Positions 22,779 to 33,305 are shown, counted from the stretch's first letter. The stretch is 64,000 nucleotides of DNA from Protonemura montana (GCA_947568835.1 OX387610.1:11947001-12011000); one strand, 5' to 3'. Notes: generated by a model not told the origin, from the sequence alone. Program-made: numbers and translations.

Positions 22779-23447
22779 ATGTACGAAGAGGAGATGAAGG
22801 AGGGAAGGGGTACAATGCCCCTCAATGCAAATTTGCGGGATGAAGTGCAAGTGACGAAAGTGCACGACCACGACCCCGAAGAATTGGAGCAGGACGTTTC
22901 AATATTGAAGCAACGAATGATAGAAAGATTGCGTATGGAGATGACATCGCTGCAGGATATCTTCAACCAAGAATGTAGCAGGCAAGGATTAAAAAAAAAA
23001 ATGGTATAAGCTATGTCGAATTTACAAAATAATGTTCATCTTCAGAGTACCTATCGCAGTAGCTGCCATGTCCAACACTCTTGCAAGAAGCCATTTGCCT
23101 GCCCCAAGTGTGGACAGGTCGATAAACACACAGACAAGCCATACGACCAGGACGCCCATTGTGCCAACTGCAATGGATCACACCCATCATGGGCACGGGA
23201 CTGTCCCGTCTGGAGAAACGAGAAAAAGGTCATGGAAATTAAAACCACCGAGAATCTTTTGTACCCTGAAGCGAGGAAAAGGTATAATCCATTGTACCCC
23301 ACCATGAACTCCACCCAAAGAACCTTCTCGCAGGTGGCTGCCCCGAAGAAGACATTGGGCATTGCCGAACCCGAACACAACAAAATCCTTGAAATGATGA
23401 CCCTCCTTTTGGCCAGACAGCAAGACAACAAACAGAAACGACCATGA
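22779..23447 (+). pseudogene. LINE ORF1 (Gag-like) with zinc knuckles, broken
   Basis: A frame at 23013-23447 carries CPKCG...H...CANCNGSHPSWARDCPVW, the knuckle array of Jockey/I-type ORF1 proteins, followed by EARKRYNPLYP and a Gln/Lys-rich tail. An upstream frame (22779-23009) with an acidic coiled stretch precedes it. Stops and a 202-bp internal duplication mark it as dead. Confidence 0.6.
22864..23065. repeat. 202-bp direct repeat, copy 1
   Basis: Starts ACGACCACGACCCCGAAG, includes an A run and TGGTATAAGCTATG, and ends CGCAGTAGCTG. It recurs at 23439-23642 with a few substitutions, so the ORF1 segment is bracketed by the same sequence. Confidence 0.85.
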
Positions 23448-23642
23448 CCCCGAAGAATTGGAGCAGGACGTTTCAATATTGAAGCAACAAATGATAGAAA
23501 GATCGTGTATGGAGATGACATCGCTACAGGATATCTTCAACCAAGAATGTAGCAGGCAAGGATTCAAAAAAAAAAAAAAGGTATAAGCTATGTCAAATTT
23601 ACAAAATAATGTTCATCTTCAGAGTACCTATCGCAGTAGCTG
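23439..23642. repeat. 202-bp direct repeat, copy 2
   Basis: Copy of 22864-23065 with slight A-run expansion. After it the sequence changes to an unrelated frame (TFETTMYRARRAM) of unknown origin. Confidence 0.85.
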
Positions 23643-23904
23643 AGGAAGTGACCTTAAGGACTTTCGAAACGACCATGTACCGTGCGCGCAGGGCTATGAA
23701 CCTAGACGCTTTTTATATGGGCCCAATTTTTTACAAACGCCTCCCGAACAAAACAAAAACTAAGATTTGTCGAGACCTATCAAGTCGACTTTCTCATCGA
23801 TCCAGAAACCGGATTCCTTGAACCTGTCGCAGGTTTTTCACGTTAAGTTGAGAATCTAACACCAGATTCAGGTCTACCTGCTGTGCATTAGCCATCTTCC
23901 GTCC

Positions 23905-24254
23905 AGAGGCCAAGTCCCAAAACACTGACTCCCGAGGATTTACGTCCGTACCCAAAAGCTGCTCCGCGAAAACATACCAACAATCGCAGAAAAGACCACA
24001 CAGCAATTTTAACAAACAGTCCAGTCAAAAAACAATTGGAGAAGGACCGAAATAAAAGGAAGCCTGCTGCACATTTGAAAGAGAAGAAACAGAAAAGAAG
24101 AAGGAATAAACACCATACCAATAGGCCTACGGCTACAACTAGGCCTACGGAAGATGATATGACTTGGATATCTTGTATAAAGTGGGAGGCCTGGGCACAT
24201 GAATTGTGCACTTTAATAAATAAAAACTACATTTGTGACCATTGTGAAACATAG
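23905..24254 (+). pseudogene. Tigger/pogo-type transposase C-terminus with PHD-like tail
   Basis: A single open frame reads KTLTPEDLRPYPKAAPRK, a Lys-rich linker, then EDDMTWISCIKWEAWAHELC and ICDHC before the stop at 24254. The TPEDLRPYPKA motif and the Cys/His WAHE...C tail are the usual C-terminus of Tigger/pogo DDE transposases. The catalytic domain is absent; one Cys of the finger appears replaced (IKWEAW). Confidence 0.6.
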
Positions 24255-24335
24255 ATATGGGTAGTGACGTACTGGAAAAAATGTAAACAAATAAAAATTA
24301 TTATAAAATCACAATATTTTCTTAAATGATTCTCA

Positions 24336-24420
24336 ATCATTATTATTATTATTGTGGGGTTTAGCGGCACACTGTTGGTCAAGCAACCCTTGTCATGGGG
24401 CAGGTTGATTAAAACACTTT
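24336..24420. repeat. ATT microsatellite plus TTGTGGGGTTTA repeat, copy 2
   Basis: ATT repeats are followed by TTGTGGGGTTTAGCGGCACA, close to the copy at 18728. Same dispersed family; the remainder up to 24570 shows nothing recognisable. Confidence 0.45.
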
Positions 24421-24573
24421 GAAAAATGTTTGAATTATTTTGATTGATTAAAATAAGTTGTTAAAAATTATGTGTGTGGTTTTAACGTTCAAAAAGGTTG
24501 AAAGAATGGGTACACATGAAACAAAAATGTATTTTTCAATGTATAGTCTTCCAAAAATTCAAAGGGTAAAAAG

Positions 24574-24900
24574 ATGGCCAACCAACTCCGGTTTCCCATA
24601 CAATCGCTCAAGGAATCGCTTAAGATACTATTAATAGAAAGGAGCCATAATGAATCGCACGTAAACAAAGGGAAGCAAGTGGCCAGTCAAGCACACCAAC
24701 TGGCTTCACCTTCTCCATTTATAGGAAGTGGATGGAAGCTTCATGAAATCGCGGGAAATGTATTCAGTGAATCGCCGCGCCAATCCCTAGCACACTGCGT
24801 GGCGGCTGATTTCAAAATGTTGCGAGGAGTAGCGCAAAAAACTGTTGCGTTTTTTAAATGTTGCTTTGCTGACGCAGGCTCGGAAAACGAGTATTTTTAA
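24574..24900 (+). pseudogene. macro-domain (OARD1/TARG1-like) fragment
   Basis: The 108-codon frame contains WKLHEIAGNVFSESPRQSLA followed by HCVAADFKMLRGVAQK, resembling the first strand, loop and helix of TARG1-type macro domains (GDLF...SLAHCVSxDxxMxxGIA) that bind and remove ADP-ribose. The following ligand loops are missing. Fragment or isolated exon, not a full gene. Confidence 0.5.
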
Positions 24901-25880
24901 ACATAACTTAATGGAGAGAAAGAAGTGGAAGACAAAACAGATCCGTTAGGTAACTTTTTGTAATGATAAAATATGAATGAAGACAAAAGCGCCATGCTGC
25001 TTGCTTGTTTGTTTATTTTTTATCGAATTTATTTTGTATTTCTTTTAAATTATTGGACATGTCAGTACGCATGTACACACAACGTAATAATACATGTGAA
25101 CCCCAACCAAAGTCGGTCTGCTGTCGTGGGAACCATGTTGAGGATTCAGGTGGCGACCTGGAGAGTGGCTGAGCGCCTGACATTTGGAGAACAGTGTGTG
25201 AAGAGCTTCTCTCCTCTGATCATGTGCACCGTGTGTAAACAACATCATCTCGGTCTGAAACATCATCTCCCGAAAGCATTGAGCTAGCAAGACGCAAGAG
25301 CTTAAGATATCCTGAGATCGAACACGTCAATTGCCAAGAATTTTCTTGGAAGACAAAGAAAAGCGGCCGGGTGGGTTAACGCATACGCAAATTTACTCCG
25401 TGGCCGTCCCACGTCGAGCATCAGCACCCAACAGTCATTTAGATTAGGCCTGGGTGCCTCCTTACTTCTGGGTGCCCAGTGGGATGTTTCATCACCCTAT
25501 TGATTGATCATATTCTTTAGCTCGTTTCTCTCATTGTACGCTTTCCGTAACAATAAAAACGGCTAGGAAATAGACCCTCCCCCCGAAAAATGCCAGCTTG
25601 ACTTACAAATGAGATACAAATATCTAGACAAAATAGGTTCTAGGCAAGTACACATTTCCTTCTCAGAACACAAGCAACGCTACCCAATTTGACCAGAATC
25701 AAACTTGTTGGTTTTGTGCTTCTCTCTCCTTCACGCGAATTGCCACCTGGGTGTGGTTTTTCGCTTTAAGGTTTGGGGAGTTTCTGACCTAGCGCTGCTG
25801 GGTCAGAATTTACGACACTCTCGATGGAGCCAAACAGACTAGGCTGTCAGCACATTTTCCCGGACTCAAGAGTATTTCTC
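24901..25880. other. about 1 kb with no recognisable gene
   Basis: Open frames of 70-105 codons on both strands show no domain. C-rich and AT-rich stretches alternate; nothing diagnostic of a known element was seen. Confidence 0.4.
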
Positions 25881-27190
25881 AGTTAATAATCTGATATTGA
25901 AAAACCAATCAGGATTCCGAAAGAAACATAGTTGTGAAACAGCAGTACAATGGTTAATTAACGATTGGACACGGAAGAAGGATGAAGGTTTAACTACCGT
26001 AGCAGTATTCCTGGACTTCAAACGGGCTTTCGAAACGGTAGACCGAAAAAGACTTCTGGAAAAATTAGAACACCTATACAATATTGGAGGGGTTGTGCTA
26101 GAGTGGTTCAGGGATTACTTAAGCGAGAGGAAGCAACGAACTAAATACGACAGCAAAATATCAGAGCCCCTAAATGTCGACATTGGGCTTCCACAGGGAA
26201 GTGTACTCGGAGCTTTCCTTTTTATTGTGTACATTAATGATATTGATATATGTGTGGAAAAATGTTCCTTGAACCTGTATGCCGATGACACAGTGATGTT
26301 TATATCAGGTACTGATACCAAATACATAATGGAAGCCATAAACAAAGAGTTGCGATATGTAAATCACTGGTTAGGTATTAATAGGCTTCAACTTAATGTT
26401 GCCAAAACAAAAGCTATATGTATTAGAGCTACTAGAGCTGAATATGATCAAAATCGCCTGGAAATACAAGATGAAAAAATAGAACTAGTAAGTAACTTTA
26501 AATACCTAGGAGTAATTATAAATGACAAGCTAGATTTTAAGGAACACGTAGACTATGTTAAAAGTAAAATAAGAAAGAAAATTGGATACCTACAAAGAAT
26601 AGGAGGCTACCTGTCATGTTACACCAGATTAATTATCTACCAAACAATTGTACTACCACATTTTACATACTGTTCAACAATTTTGTACCAAACATTAGTT
26701 CAGGACGTAAAGGCGTTACAGATCCTACAAAATAAAGGCATGCGATGCATTCTAAGATGTGACAGATATGTATCAATAGAATATATGCTACAAACAATAG
26801 GGTGGCTTAACATGAAAGAATGGCTGAAGATGAATGCTATGATCTTTATATTCAAAATAGAAAAGAGCCTCCTCCCAGATTACCTTAAAGATAACCTAGT
26901 AAAAATAACAGATGTCCATACCCACAAAACTAGAAATGTAACTACCAATTCTCTATATCTAAGCAGCATCAAAACCACAAAATCAGCAAGATCAATTTTC
27001 TGTAATGGAATACGAGAGTATAACCAACTACCAATACTAATAAAAAGAGCTGAAAATGTTAAAGAATTTAGAGCAAAATTTATTGAAATGTGTAATGATA
27101 ATTATAGAGTATGAGACTTATATATTGACAATGTAAATAGCTGAACCAAGCTAATAAAGACATTAAATAAAAAAAAAAAAAAAAAAAAAA
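25881..27190 (+). mobile_element. 5'-truncated non-LTR retrotransposon with poly(A) tail
   Basis: The reverse transcriptase frame at 25897-27114 is followed by a short 3' UTR and a poly(A) run at about 27168-27190. The 5' end lies inside the palm domain, typical of truncated LINE insertions. A target-site duplication could not be recognised. Confidence 0.85.
25897..27114 (+). CDS. LINE reverse transcriptase, C-terminal 405 residues, uninterrupted
   Basis: Copies element RNA into the genome. The frame starts within RT (QSGFRKKHSCETAVQWLIN), then has FLDFKRAFETVDR (catalytic Asp), GLPQGSVLG, the YADD box (LNLYADDTVMF), the FKYLGV thumb motif and a long C-terminal domain ending near NDNYRV. No internal stop, so the insertion is fairly young. 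Endonuclease and ORF1 are absent. Closest in style to Jockey/CR1-group elements; the exact clade cannot be settled by eye. Confidence 0.9.
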   Translation: MKNQSGFRKKHSCETAVQWLINDWTRKKDEGLTTVAVFLDFKRAFETVDRKRLLEKLEHLYNIGGVVLEWFRDYLSERKQRTKYDSKISEPLNVDIGLPQGSVLGAFLFIVYINDIDICVEKCSLNLYADDTVMFISGTDTKYIMEAINKELRYVNHWLGINRLQLNVAKTKAICIRATRAEYDQNRLEIQDEKIELVSNFKYLGVIINDKLDFKEHVDYVKSKIRKKIGYLQRIGGYLSCYTRLIIYQTIVLPHFTYCSTILYQTLVQDVKALQILQNKGMRCILRCDRYVSIEYMLQTIGWLNMKEWLKMNAMIFIFKIEKSLLPDYLKDNLVKITDVHTHKTRNVTTNSLYLSSIKTTKSARSIFCNGIREYNQLPILIKRAENVKEFRAKFIEMCNDNYRV

Positions 27191-27263
27191 CATAATATGG
27201 AAAAGTACTAAAAGCGGTCCTTACGCCTATGCTAGGGCGCATCGATAGCTCTCAAAAGCCCAA

Positions 27264-27818
27264 ATGCTTCGTGACATGAAAGCAAGTGTAAAGTATGTGA
27301 CAACGAATCCTGATAGATTCTCACTGAAAGATGTCGGTGGGAACTGGCTTAAGCATTGGGCTCGTGAACGCCATTATGTGCACAGTTGCTGCCCTGATGA
27401 TCAGCATGATGATGCTCAAAGGTTTAGCTCCCGAATGCATGACCTTAAGAGCGCAGTTCCTACGGCGCCAACGCAGATCGCAATGCGCGTTGACCTCATG
27501 TCCGATGACTCACAGTACAGGTGTGCTGGGAAAGCACAGTATTGTTCAGTGCAAGCTGATTACCTGATGTTTTTCCATAGCACGCATAACATGACACCTA
27601 CTGATATCGCAGACTCTATGCAGAAAGCCGATGCCAAAGTGGGAATGGGCTGTTTCATATTCAGTCCAGAGGTATTGCAGCTGCTCTCTGGATGTTTAGA
27701 AACGCTTGAGTGCAATTACGCGTATAGTTATAGCGCGGATCGGCGCAAACATGTTAAACGATTCTGGTACGCCCACGACTCACAGGCTGGGTATGAGCAT
27801 GATGTTCTCACGTATTAA
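27264..27818 (+). CDS. unknown protein upstream of YqaJ nuclease, copy 1
   Basis: A 184-codon open frame; no family was recognised. It holds Cys/His-rich text (HYVHSCCPDDQHDD), a central HSTHNMTPTDIADSMQ and an aromatic C-terminus (KRFWYAHDSQAGYEHDV). The first 32 codons are specific to this copy; the rest is in the duplicated block. After the stop, similar-looking text continues (VANNRIVTLDHQN), so it may be the remnant of a longer protein. Same strand as the nuclease and about 430 bases upstream. Confidence 0.45.
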   Translation: MLRDMKASVKYVTTNPDRFSLKDVGGNWLKHWARERHYVHSCCPDDQHDDAQRFSSRMHDLKSAVPTAPTQIAMRVDLMSDDSQYRCAGKAQYCSVQADYLMFFHSTHNMTPTDIADSMQKADAKVGMGCFIFSPEVLQLLSGCLETLECNYAYSYSADRRKHVKRFWYAHDSQAGYEHDVLTY

Positions 27819-28246
27819 GCGCTGGTGGCAAACAACCGAATTGTTACGTTAGATCATCAAAACTCGTATTCTGTTGTTTTAACGTGTAATATTGATGGTG
27901 TCCAGTTCTTTAGGCTGGTTTGACTCTAGACCCATCGCGTTGGTCTTACTAGGGTGTTTCGCGCGTTTACTATTCCCGTGGAGTGTCGTGTTGTTGTGGT
28001 ACAATGTTGGAATTTCTCAATCGACCGGGAGTCGCCAGATCCAAAACCTAGGATGAAACCTGTTATGTTGGTTGTGAATGAGGAATTCCACGACTCAGCG
28101 TACAGGTACGCTTATAATTATAAACGCCTCTGTTGCGGTTCAAAACTCCCACACGCCCCAGTATCAGCTGCATAAAGCCATCTACGATAGGAGCCCCGGA
28201 AAACACAGCAAAATATTTGAAGTGAGAATGAACTTCGTCTTGAAAA

Positions 28247-28987
28247 ATGGCGCAAGGCGAGAGGCGAAGCTGGTTATATCAGGCGGAAAATTACTGGAGA
28301 AAAAGCTCCCGCCAATTAAGATTATGGGCCAAACGTCCAGACGCCCAAAAGCCCGACAACGAGTTGCAAGCCAAATCTAAAGAATTTTTTGAGGGTTTGA
28401 AGATGTCGCGCGAAGAACGTCAACAGCTTGAGCGTAACACTCACACGCAAAGCGACAGCAGCCACTGGCTTGAAAAGCGGCGGAAGCTCATAACGGCGTC
28501 GATGTCATTGGAGATTTGCAGGCGTCGACCAACCACCAGCTGCAAAGCTCTAGTCTCGCAGCAACTGTACAAAGATGTTGAAAATACAAGCGCAATGAAA
28601 CACGCCAGAGACAACGAGGCAATTGCTTTGCAGCTCGAAAATGTGTTAAATAATGTGGACAGGCCGACACCAGACCTAGCAGTCCACATTGAAAAATGTG
28701 GGCTCTTCGTCGACAAAGATTTGCCGTTTTTAGGAGCTACGCTTGACAGATTTATCGGCAACGATGGCATAGTAGAAGTTAAATGTCCTCTGCTCTGTAA
28801 AAATATTACACCTGAAACCGGGACCGCTCGGCGCGTCAAATCCGATGCAAAAAAATTCTGGCTTGTCGAAAATTCTGGCACTACATCCATCAACCGGAGC
28901 AATCTGTATTTTTATCAAGTCCAAATGCAGCTACATGTCACCAAAAGACGTTACTGTCTGTATGCGGTTGAACTCCTCATGGCATAA
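28247..28987 (+). CDS. YqaJ-type exonuclease/recombinase domain protein, copy 1
   Basis: Phage-lambda-exonuclease-like fold that resects double-stranded DNA in phage recombination; in animal genomes it occurs in mobile elements and virus-derived genes. In the 246-codon frame: a basic N-terminus, WLEKRRKLITAS (residues 74-85), Glu124 in RDNEAIAL, FLGATLDRFIG with Asp167, GIVEVKC with Glu177 and Lys179, and YFYQVQMQLH (221-230), matching the D-ExK catalytic set and the QxQ motif. Downstream text typical of these proteins (FILDCLLPELVDSRHRRSMP) continues in another frame near 29050, so the gene is frameshifted at its C-terminus. Confidence 0.75.
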   Translation: MAQGERRSWLYQAENYWRKSSRQLRLWAKRPDAQKPDNELQAKSKEFFEGLKMSREERQQLERNTHTQSDSSHWLEKRRKLITASMSLEICRRRPTTSCKALVSQQLYKDVENTSAMKHARDNEAIALQLENVLNNVDRPTPDLAVHIEKCGLFVDKDLPFLGATLDRFIGNDGIVEVKCPLLCKNITPETGTARRVKSDAKKFWLVENSGTTSINRSNLYFYQVQMQLHVTKRRYCLYAVELLMA

Positions 28988-29316
28988 AAATGGAGCGAAT
29001 TGACCGGGACGATACTTTTTGGAAGGACGAGATGGAACCACAATGGACCCAATTTTATATTGGATTGCCTACTTCCAGAACTTGTGGACTCTCGTCATCG
29101 CAGGTCAATGCCAATTCGTGACCCTGAGTTCATCACTGATGCAATACTAAGAGACCACTGCAATAGTTACTAGTGCAGATTTATAACTTTGGTCAAGACT
29201 GCTATTTAAAAATTCCTCTGGTCCCTTGCCTATACAACGGCCCATTGTTTCTGGAATGTAATCTCGAACAAGCCCGAGAGCGAGTACAAGACAGCCACCG
29301 GAAAGCACAGTCTAGC

Positions 29317-29485
29317 GTGGGAAACAACAGATCGCCACGAACAGCGGAGTAATCCACATCCCCGAACATTTCCAAGGATCATCTGAGCATTTTAAATCTG
29401 ACATAGCTCTGGTACAACTTTCATCTCCAATTGCTGCGAGGTTGGCAGTGGAGCAGTCTTCTACAGGAATTGCATATTTTGGGCG
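29317..29485 (+). pseudogene. serine-protease-like (S1) exon scrap, copy 1
   Basis: One frame reads GVIHIPEHFQGSSEHFKSDI then ALVQLSSPI, the strand and loop around the catalytic Asp of trypsin-like proteases (DIAL). His and Ser motifs are not nearby. Repeated at 34376-34544 and, in a more decayed form, near 35672-35720. Confidence 0.4.
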
Positions 29486-29590
29486 CCAGCTGTTGGCTAG
29501 CAACAGTATGGGCCTCATAACATTCATTGCCAAGCAGTTTCGTGAGCGATACCTGGTCTTCGAGCTGGTGAGATTCCTCTAAGCTTCAAG

Positions 29591-29985
29591 GTAAGCTAAG
29601 GTCGTCCTGGTCGCAACAGGCTTTCTGTCCAGTGTAAGCCTGGCCAGCATCGCCAGCCAGGTCTTGCTGCCCGCCTGGTGCAAGGACGTCGGACACAAGA
29701 TATTGCTGCAGATGACGCTGAGGCGCTACCTCGCGCTTCGGACACAAGATCATGCTGCAGATGGCGCTGAGGCTTAACCTCGCGCTTGGCTTCGCTGGCT
29801 ACCCGTCGGTGCGCTCCGACACTTTTCATACCGGGCTATGTTCGCGTGGATGTTGCTTTTTAGCGGCCTGCAGCTGCTCTAGGTACTCGGCGCCAGGGCT
29901 TCAAGGCCGCCTTTTTCGGCTTGGGTCTGCCGACCCTCACCGTAGTGTTTACTTTCAAAACAGACGTGAACCAGTCGGAAGCAGC
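29591..29985. repeat. GC-rich repeated segment, copy 1
   Basis: Segment with CTGGCCAGCATCGCCAGCCA, twice-repeated GGACACAAGAT...CTGCAGATG..CGCTGAGGC units and CTCGCGCTTGGCTTCGCTGG; it recurs at about 35835-36055. It links the protease-like scrap to the ankyrin-like scrap in both places. Confidence 0.75.
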
Positions 29986-30110
29986 TGAACGCGCTGCTTT
30001 CGGTCGCTTGTGCAACGAGGAACCGTGCAATCGTGCGTATTCGCCTTGATAAGGGGGCAAATATATATACCACAACAAAATTTGGGGGTCAGCTGTTTCT
30101 GGATAGCTCT
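29986..30110 (+). pseudogene. ankyrin-repeat-like scrap, copy 1
   Basis: One frame reads ALLSVACATRNRAIVRIRLD then KGANIYTTTKFGG, close to one and a half ankyrin repeats (xAxxxGxxxIVxxLLDxGANI). Similar text at 31205-31320 and 36250-36356. Confidence 0.5.
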
Positions 30111-30335
30111 GTCAAGCGGATGTGTCTCCACGAGTCTCTAAGATGGGGAGATTTGGCTTGTTCAACCCGGACAATAAAGGGTTCAGCGCTACCATCCTAG
30201 ATGCTGGAATAATAAGTAATAAGTCTTGCAATATTGTTAAACAATCAATATATTTTGTTAAAACATTAATAAGCAAATACCGAATTTAAGAAGATAAAAA
30301 ATCGTTTTTCTCATTTTTCACTGCCGCACCTCGGA

Positions 30336-30761
30336 TTGCTTTTTCCACTGCATTCAATCTGCAGAAGAACGAGCTTCGAGTTGGTCATGCCCAAATGCCA
30401 ACAAACAAGAAGGATGGCAAGGAAACTGTCTAGCAAGTTTCTCAGTATGGGCTTTGGTGTCCACCATGTATTTTTGAAGGGAGTTTCATACCCACCGGAC
30501 AAGAAGAGCTCTATGGCACAGTCACTTGGCCCCATGACCGCGTTTCTGATGATGATCAGGGCCGAGGAGAAAAAAGATTACTCCACCAAGTGGAAAAACG
30601 CCGTGAAGAGAGACCTTGCACACATCCCAGAAATTGACTCAATAATCCAGGTATCCGGGAATAAGAAGGCCAGCGAAATCAAGAGATTGGTAGAGGCATT
30701 GGCTGATCTCACTCTGCTGACCACCTCCAGGCAGGCTCAAAGGGCTTTATATCCCATTTAA
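30336..30761 (+). CDS. unrecognised 141-codon open frame
   Basis: The second half looks protein-like: YPPDKKSSMAQSLGPMTAFL, then RAEEKKDYSTKWKNAVKRDL and a helical EIKRLVEALADLTLL end. No family was recognised. The composition (helical, basic, Met-rich) would suit a structural or nucleic-acid-binding protein from a mobile element or an old viral insertion, but that is speculation. It lies between the duplicated blocks. Confidence 0.3.
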   Translation: MLFPLHSICRRTSFELVMPKCQQTRRMARKLSSKFLSMGFGVHHVFLKGVSYPPDKKSSMAQSLGPMTAFLMMIRAEEKKDYSTKWKNAVKRDLAHIPEIDSIIQVSGNKKASEIKRLVEALADLTLLTTSRQAQRALYPI

Positions 30762-31204
30762 TATGGTAGTTCACACCGGGATGCTTTAGGGAAAATACAC
30801 GTCAGAGGATACAGATGTCTCTCTCTACGCCCAGTTGGTGGTGGTTCTTGTAAGAATAAAAAGTATAAACTGTATAATGTATACATAATTGTATACAATA
30901 ACTGTTAATAATATTTTTAGAATATTAAAAAAAATTCTTATAGTATAATTCATTTTTTTATTTCGGAACATCAGATATCAACCAACTAAAAGAAATCAGG
31001 GACACAAAATTGAAAGAGATAAATAACCCATTCTCCAATTATCCAATAGGATAAAACTCAATCCTCAGGGTGGCAGTTTATTACATTACCTTGATCAAGA
31101 CATAATAGCAAAAATTACCGAGTCATTGTTTGAAAAAACATGAGGTACATTCAGTAAGATCGGGTTAGCTTGATTGCAAGCCAGCAGTTTGAAATAAACT
31201 TGAT

Positions 31205-31320
31205 CACGCTGCTCGTGGTCGCTTGTGCAATGGGACACAGTGTAATTGTGCGTGTCCTTCTTGATAATGGGGCAAATATCCATGTCAAAACAAAATTGGG
31301 CGGTCAGCTGTTTTAGAATA
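31205..31320 (+). pseudogene. ankyrin-repeat-like scrap, copy 2
   Basis: Frame reads VVACAMGHSVIVRVLLDNGA then NIHVKTKLGGQLF and stops. It is closer to the ankyrin consensus than copy 1 and shares the downstream AGCGGATGT...CGCTAGACGAA with copy 3. Confidence 0.5.
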
Positions 31321-31747
31321 GCTGTGTGAAGCGGATGTATCGCTAGACGAAAGCAAAGCCAGCAGTTTGAGTTGAACTTGTCGGCATGCTTGAAAATGAC
31401 TTTCCGAACATGAACTTTCCTTGACGTTTTTTGAACGTGAATTCCAAACACTGAGAGCATAAATTAATTTTCTTACCGAGCATCGTGTTGTAAATGGAAT
31501 GTAATCACAGGTACATTTTTTTTTAAATTAAAATAATGGATTCAAGAATAGTGCTGCCTGTAAGTTGATTACTGGCTAGATATAAAACCCGGATACGGAT
31601 CAATTCATTAGTCAGCCTTTTTTAAAAATGTTTAAAAAGTTTTTTATTACCGTTGCAGTCCTTGTCTACAGGTGAAGCCCGCGAGGAGTTGGAAGTGGAC
31701 AGAGCCTTGGGGCGGCTGGATATGTTGTCAGCTTACGAAGAGGTGGC

Positions 31748-32338
31748 ATGGAGGCTGATGACCGCCTAGACTGGAATCTCCACATTCATAAACTAAAACG
31801 CAAACTTTCATCAAGCATATTTGTTCTCCGAAAGCTAAAGCATTATCAAAATCAAGAACTATTATTACTCACATACTATGCTATCGTAGAATCTCACATA
31901 AGATATGGCATAAGCTTGTGGGGGGACAGCTCCCAGAAAAACACAGACAGGATATTTAAAATGCAAAAAAGAGCAATAAGAACCATCCTAGGACTAAAGG
32001 GGACTGATTCGTGCAGGAGACACTTCATTAGCTTAAAAATGATGACGGTCCCTTGCATTAACATTTATAGCACAATAATGATGGCAACATTAAACGGGGC
32101 ACTGAATAGGAAAAACTCACGTGTACATGAACACAACACTAGGGCCAAAAGCAATGTTCATGTTGAGCAATCAAGGCTTGTTGTTCATTGCAAGGCCCCC
32201 AGTAGAGCGGCAATTAGACTCTTTAACAAACTTCCTATCAACTTAAAGGAAACTGGGAGGAAAGAACTATCCATTTACCTTAAGGAATTCCTAATAAAAA
32301 AATGCTACTACTCTATAAAAGACTACTTAGAAAACTAG
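31748..32338 (+). pseudogene. LINE reverse transcriptase C-terminal fragment
   Basis: A 196-codon frame beginning DDRLDWNLHIHKLKRKLSSS, with LTYYAIVESHIRYGISLWG and KMQKRAIRTILGL, the thumb and C-terminal region of a non-LTR polyprotein, ending FLIKKCYYSIKDYLEN. The catalytic RT part is missing. The same family leaves remnants at 53777-53998 and on the minus strand near 56977-57475. It directly precedes the second copy of the YqaJ block. Confidence 0.75.
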
Positions 32339-32410
32339 AAATTAGGCCCTACCAGTGTGTAAAAGACTATGTATCGATTTGTTATTACCTCATAGTTACA
32401 GGTATATTTT

Positions 32411-32877
32411 ATGCATGGCCTCGCGAACGCCATTATGTGCACAGTTGCTGCCCTGATGATCAGCATGATGATGCTCAAAGGTTTAGCTCCCGAATGCATG
32501 ACCTTAAGAGCGCAGTTCCTACGGCGCCAACGCAGATCGCAATGCGCGTTGACCTCATGTCCGATGACTCACAGTACAGGTGTGCTGGGAAAGCACAGTA
32601 TTGTTCAGTGCAAGCTGATTACCTGATGTTTTTCCATAGCACGCATAACATGACACCTACTGATATCGCAGACTCTATGCAGAAAGCCGATGCCAAAGTG
32701 GGAATGGGCTGTTTCATATTCAGTCCAGAGGTATTGCAGCTGCTCTCTGGATGTTTAGAAACGCTTGAGTGCAATTACGCGTATAGTTATAGCGCGGATC
32801 GGCGCAAACATGTTAAACGATTCTGGTACGCCCACGACTCACAGGCTGGGTATGAGCATGATGTTCTCACGTATTAA
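32411..32877 (+). CDS. unknown protein upstream of YqaJ nuclease, copy 2
   Basis: Same residues as copy 1 from the Glu-Arg-His-Tyr motif to the stop. Upstream the frame runs into LINE-derived sequence (codons from 32302), so the natural start is lost or lay elsewhere. Confidence 0.4.
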
Positions 32878-33305
32878 GCGCTGGTGGCAAACAACCGAAT
32901 TGTTACGTTAGATCATCAAAACTCGTATTCTGTTGTTTTAACGTGTAATATTGATGGTGTCCAGTTCTTTAGGCTGGTTTGACTCTAGACCCATCGCGTT
33001 GGTCTTACTAGGGTGTTTCGCGCGTTTACTATTCCCGTGGAGTGTCGTGTTGTTGTGGTACAATGTTGGAATTTCTCAATCGACCGGGAGTCGCCAGATC
33101 CAAAACCTAGGATGAAACCTGTTATGTTGGTTGTGAATGAGGAATTCCACGACTCAGCGTACAGGTACGCTTATAATTATAAACGCCTCTGTTGCGGTTC
33201 AAAACTCCCACACGCCCCAGTATCAGCTGCATAAAGCCATCTACGATAGGAGCCCCGGAAAACACAGCAAAATATTTGAAGTGAGAATGAACTTCGTCTT
33301 GAAAA

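Larger units (their letters stand above)
27361..29590. repeat. 2.23-kb duplicated block, copy 1
   Basis: Matches 32420-34649 at a constant offset of 5,059 with only isolated substitutions (for example near 29366 and 29517). It contains the unknown 184-codon frame, the YqaJ nuclease and a serine-protease-like scrap. Each copy has a LINE remnant just upstream. Confidence 0.95.

Noticed and set aside
28441..28924. 153- and 64-codon minus-strand frames, repeated at 33500-33983
   Set aside because: Antisense shadows of the YqaJ nuclease, which has clear catalytic motifs on the plus strand.
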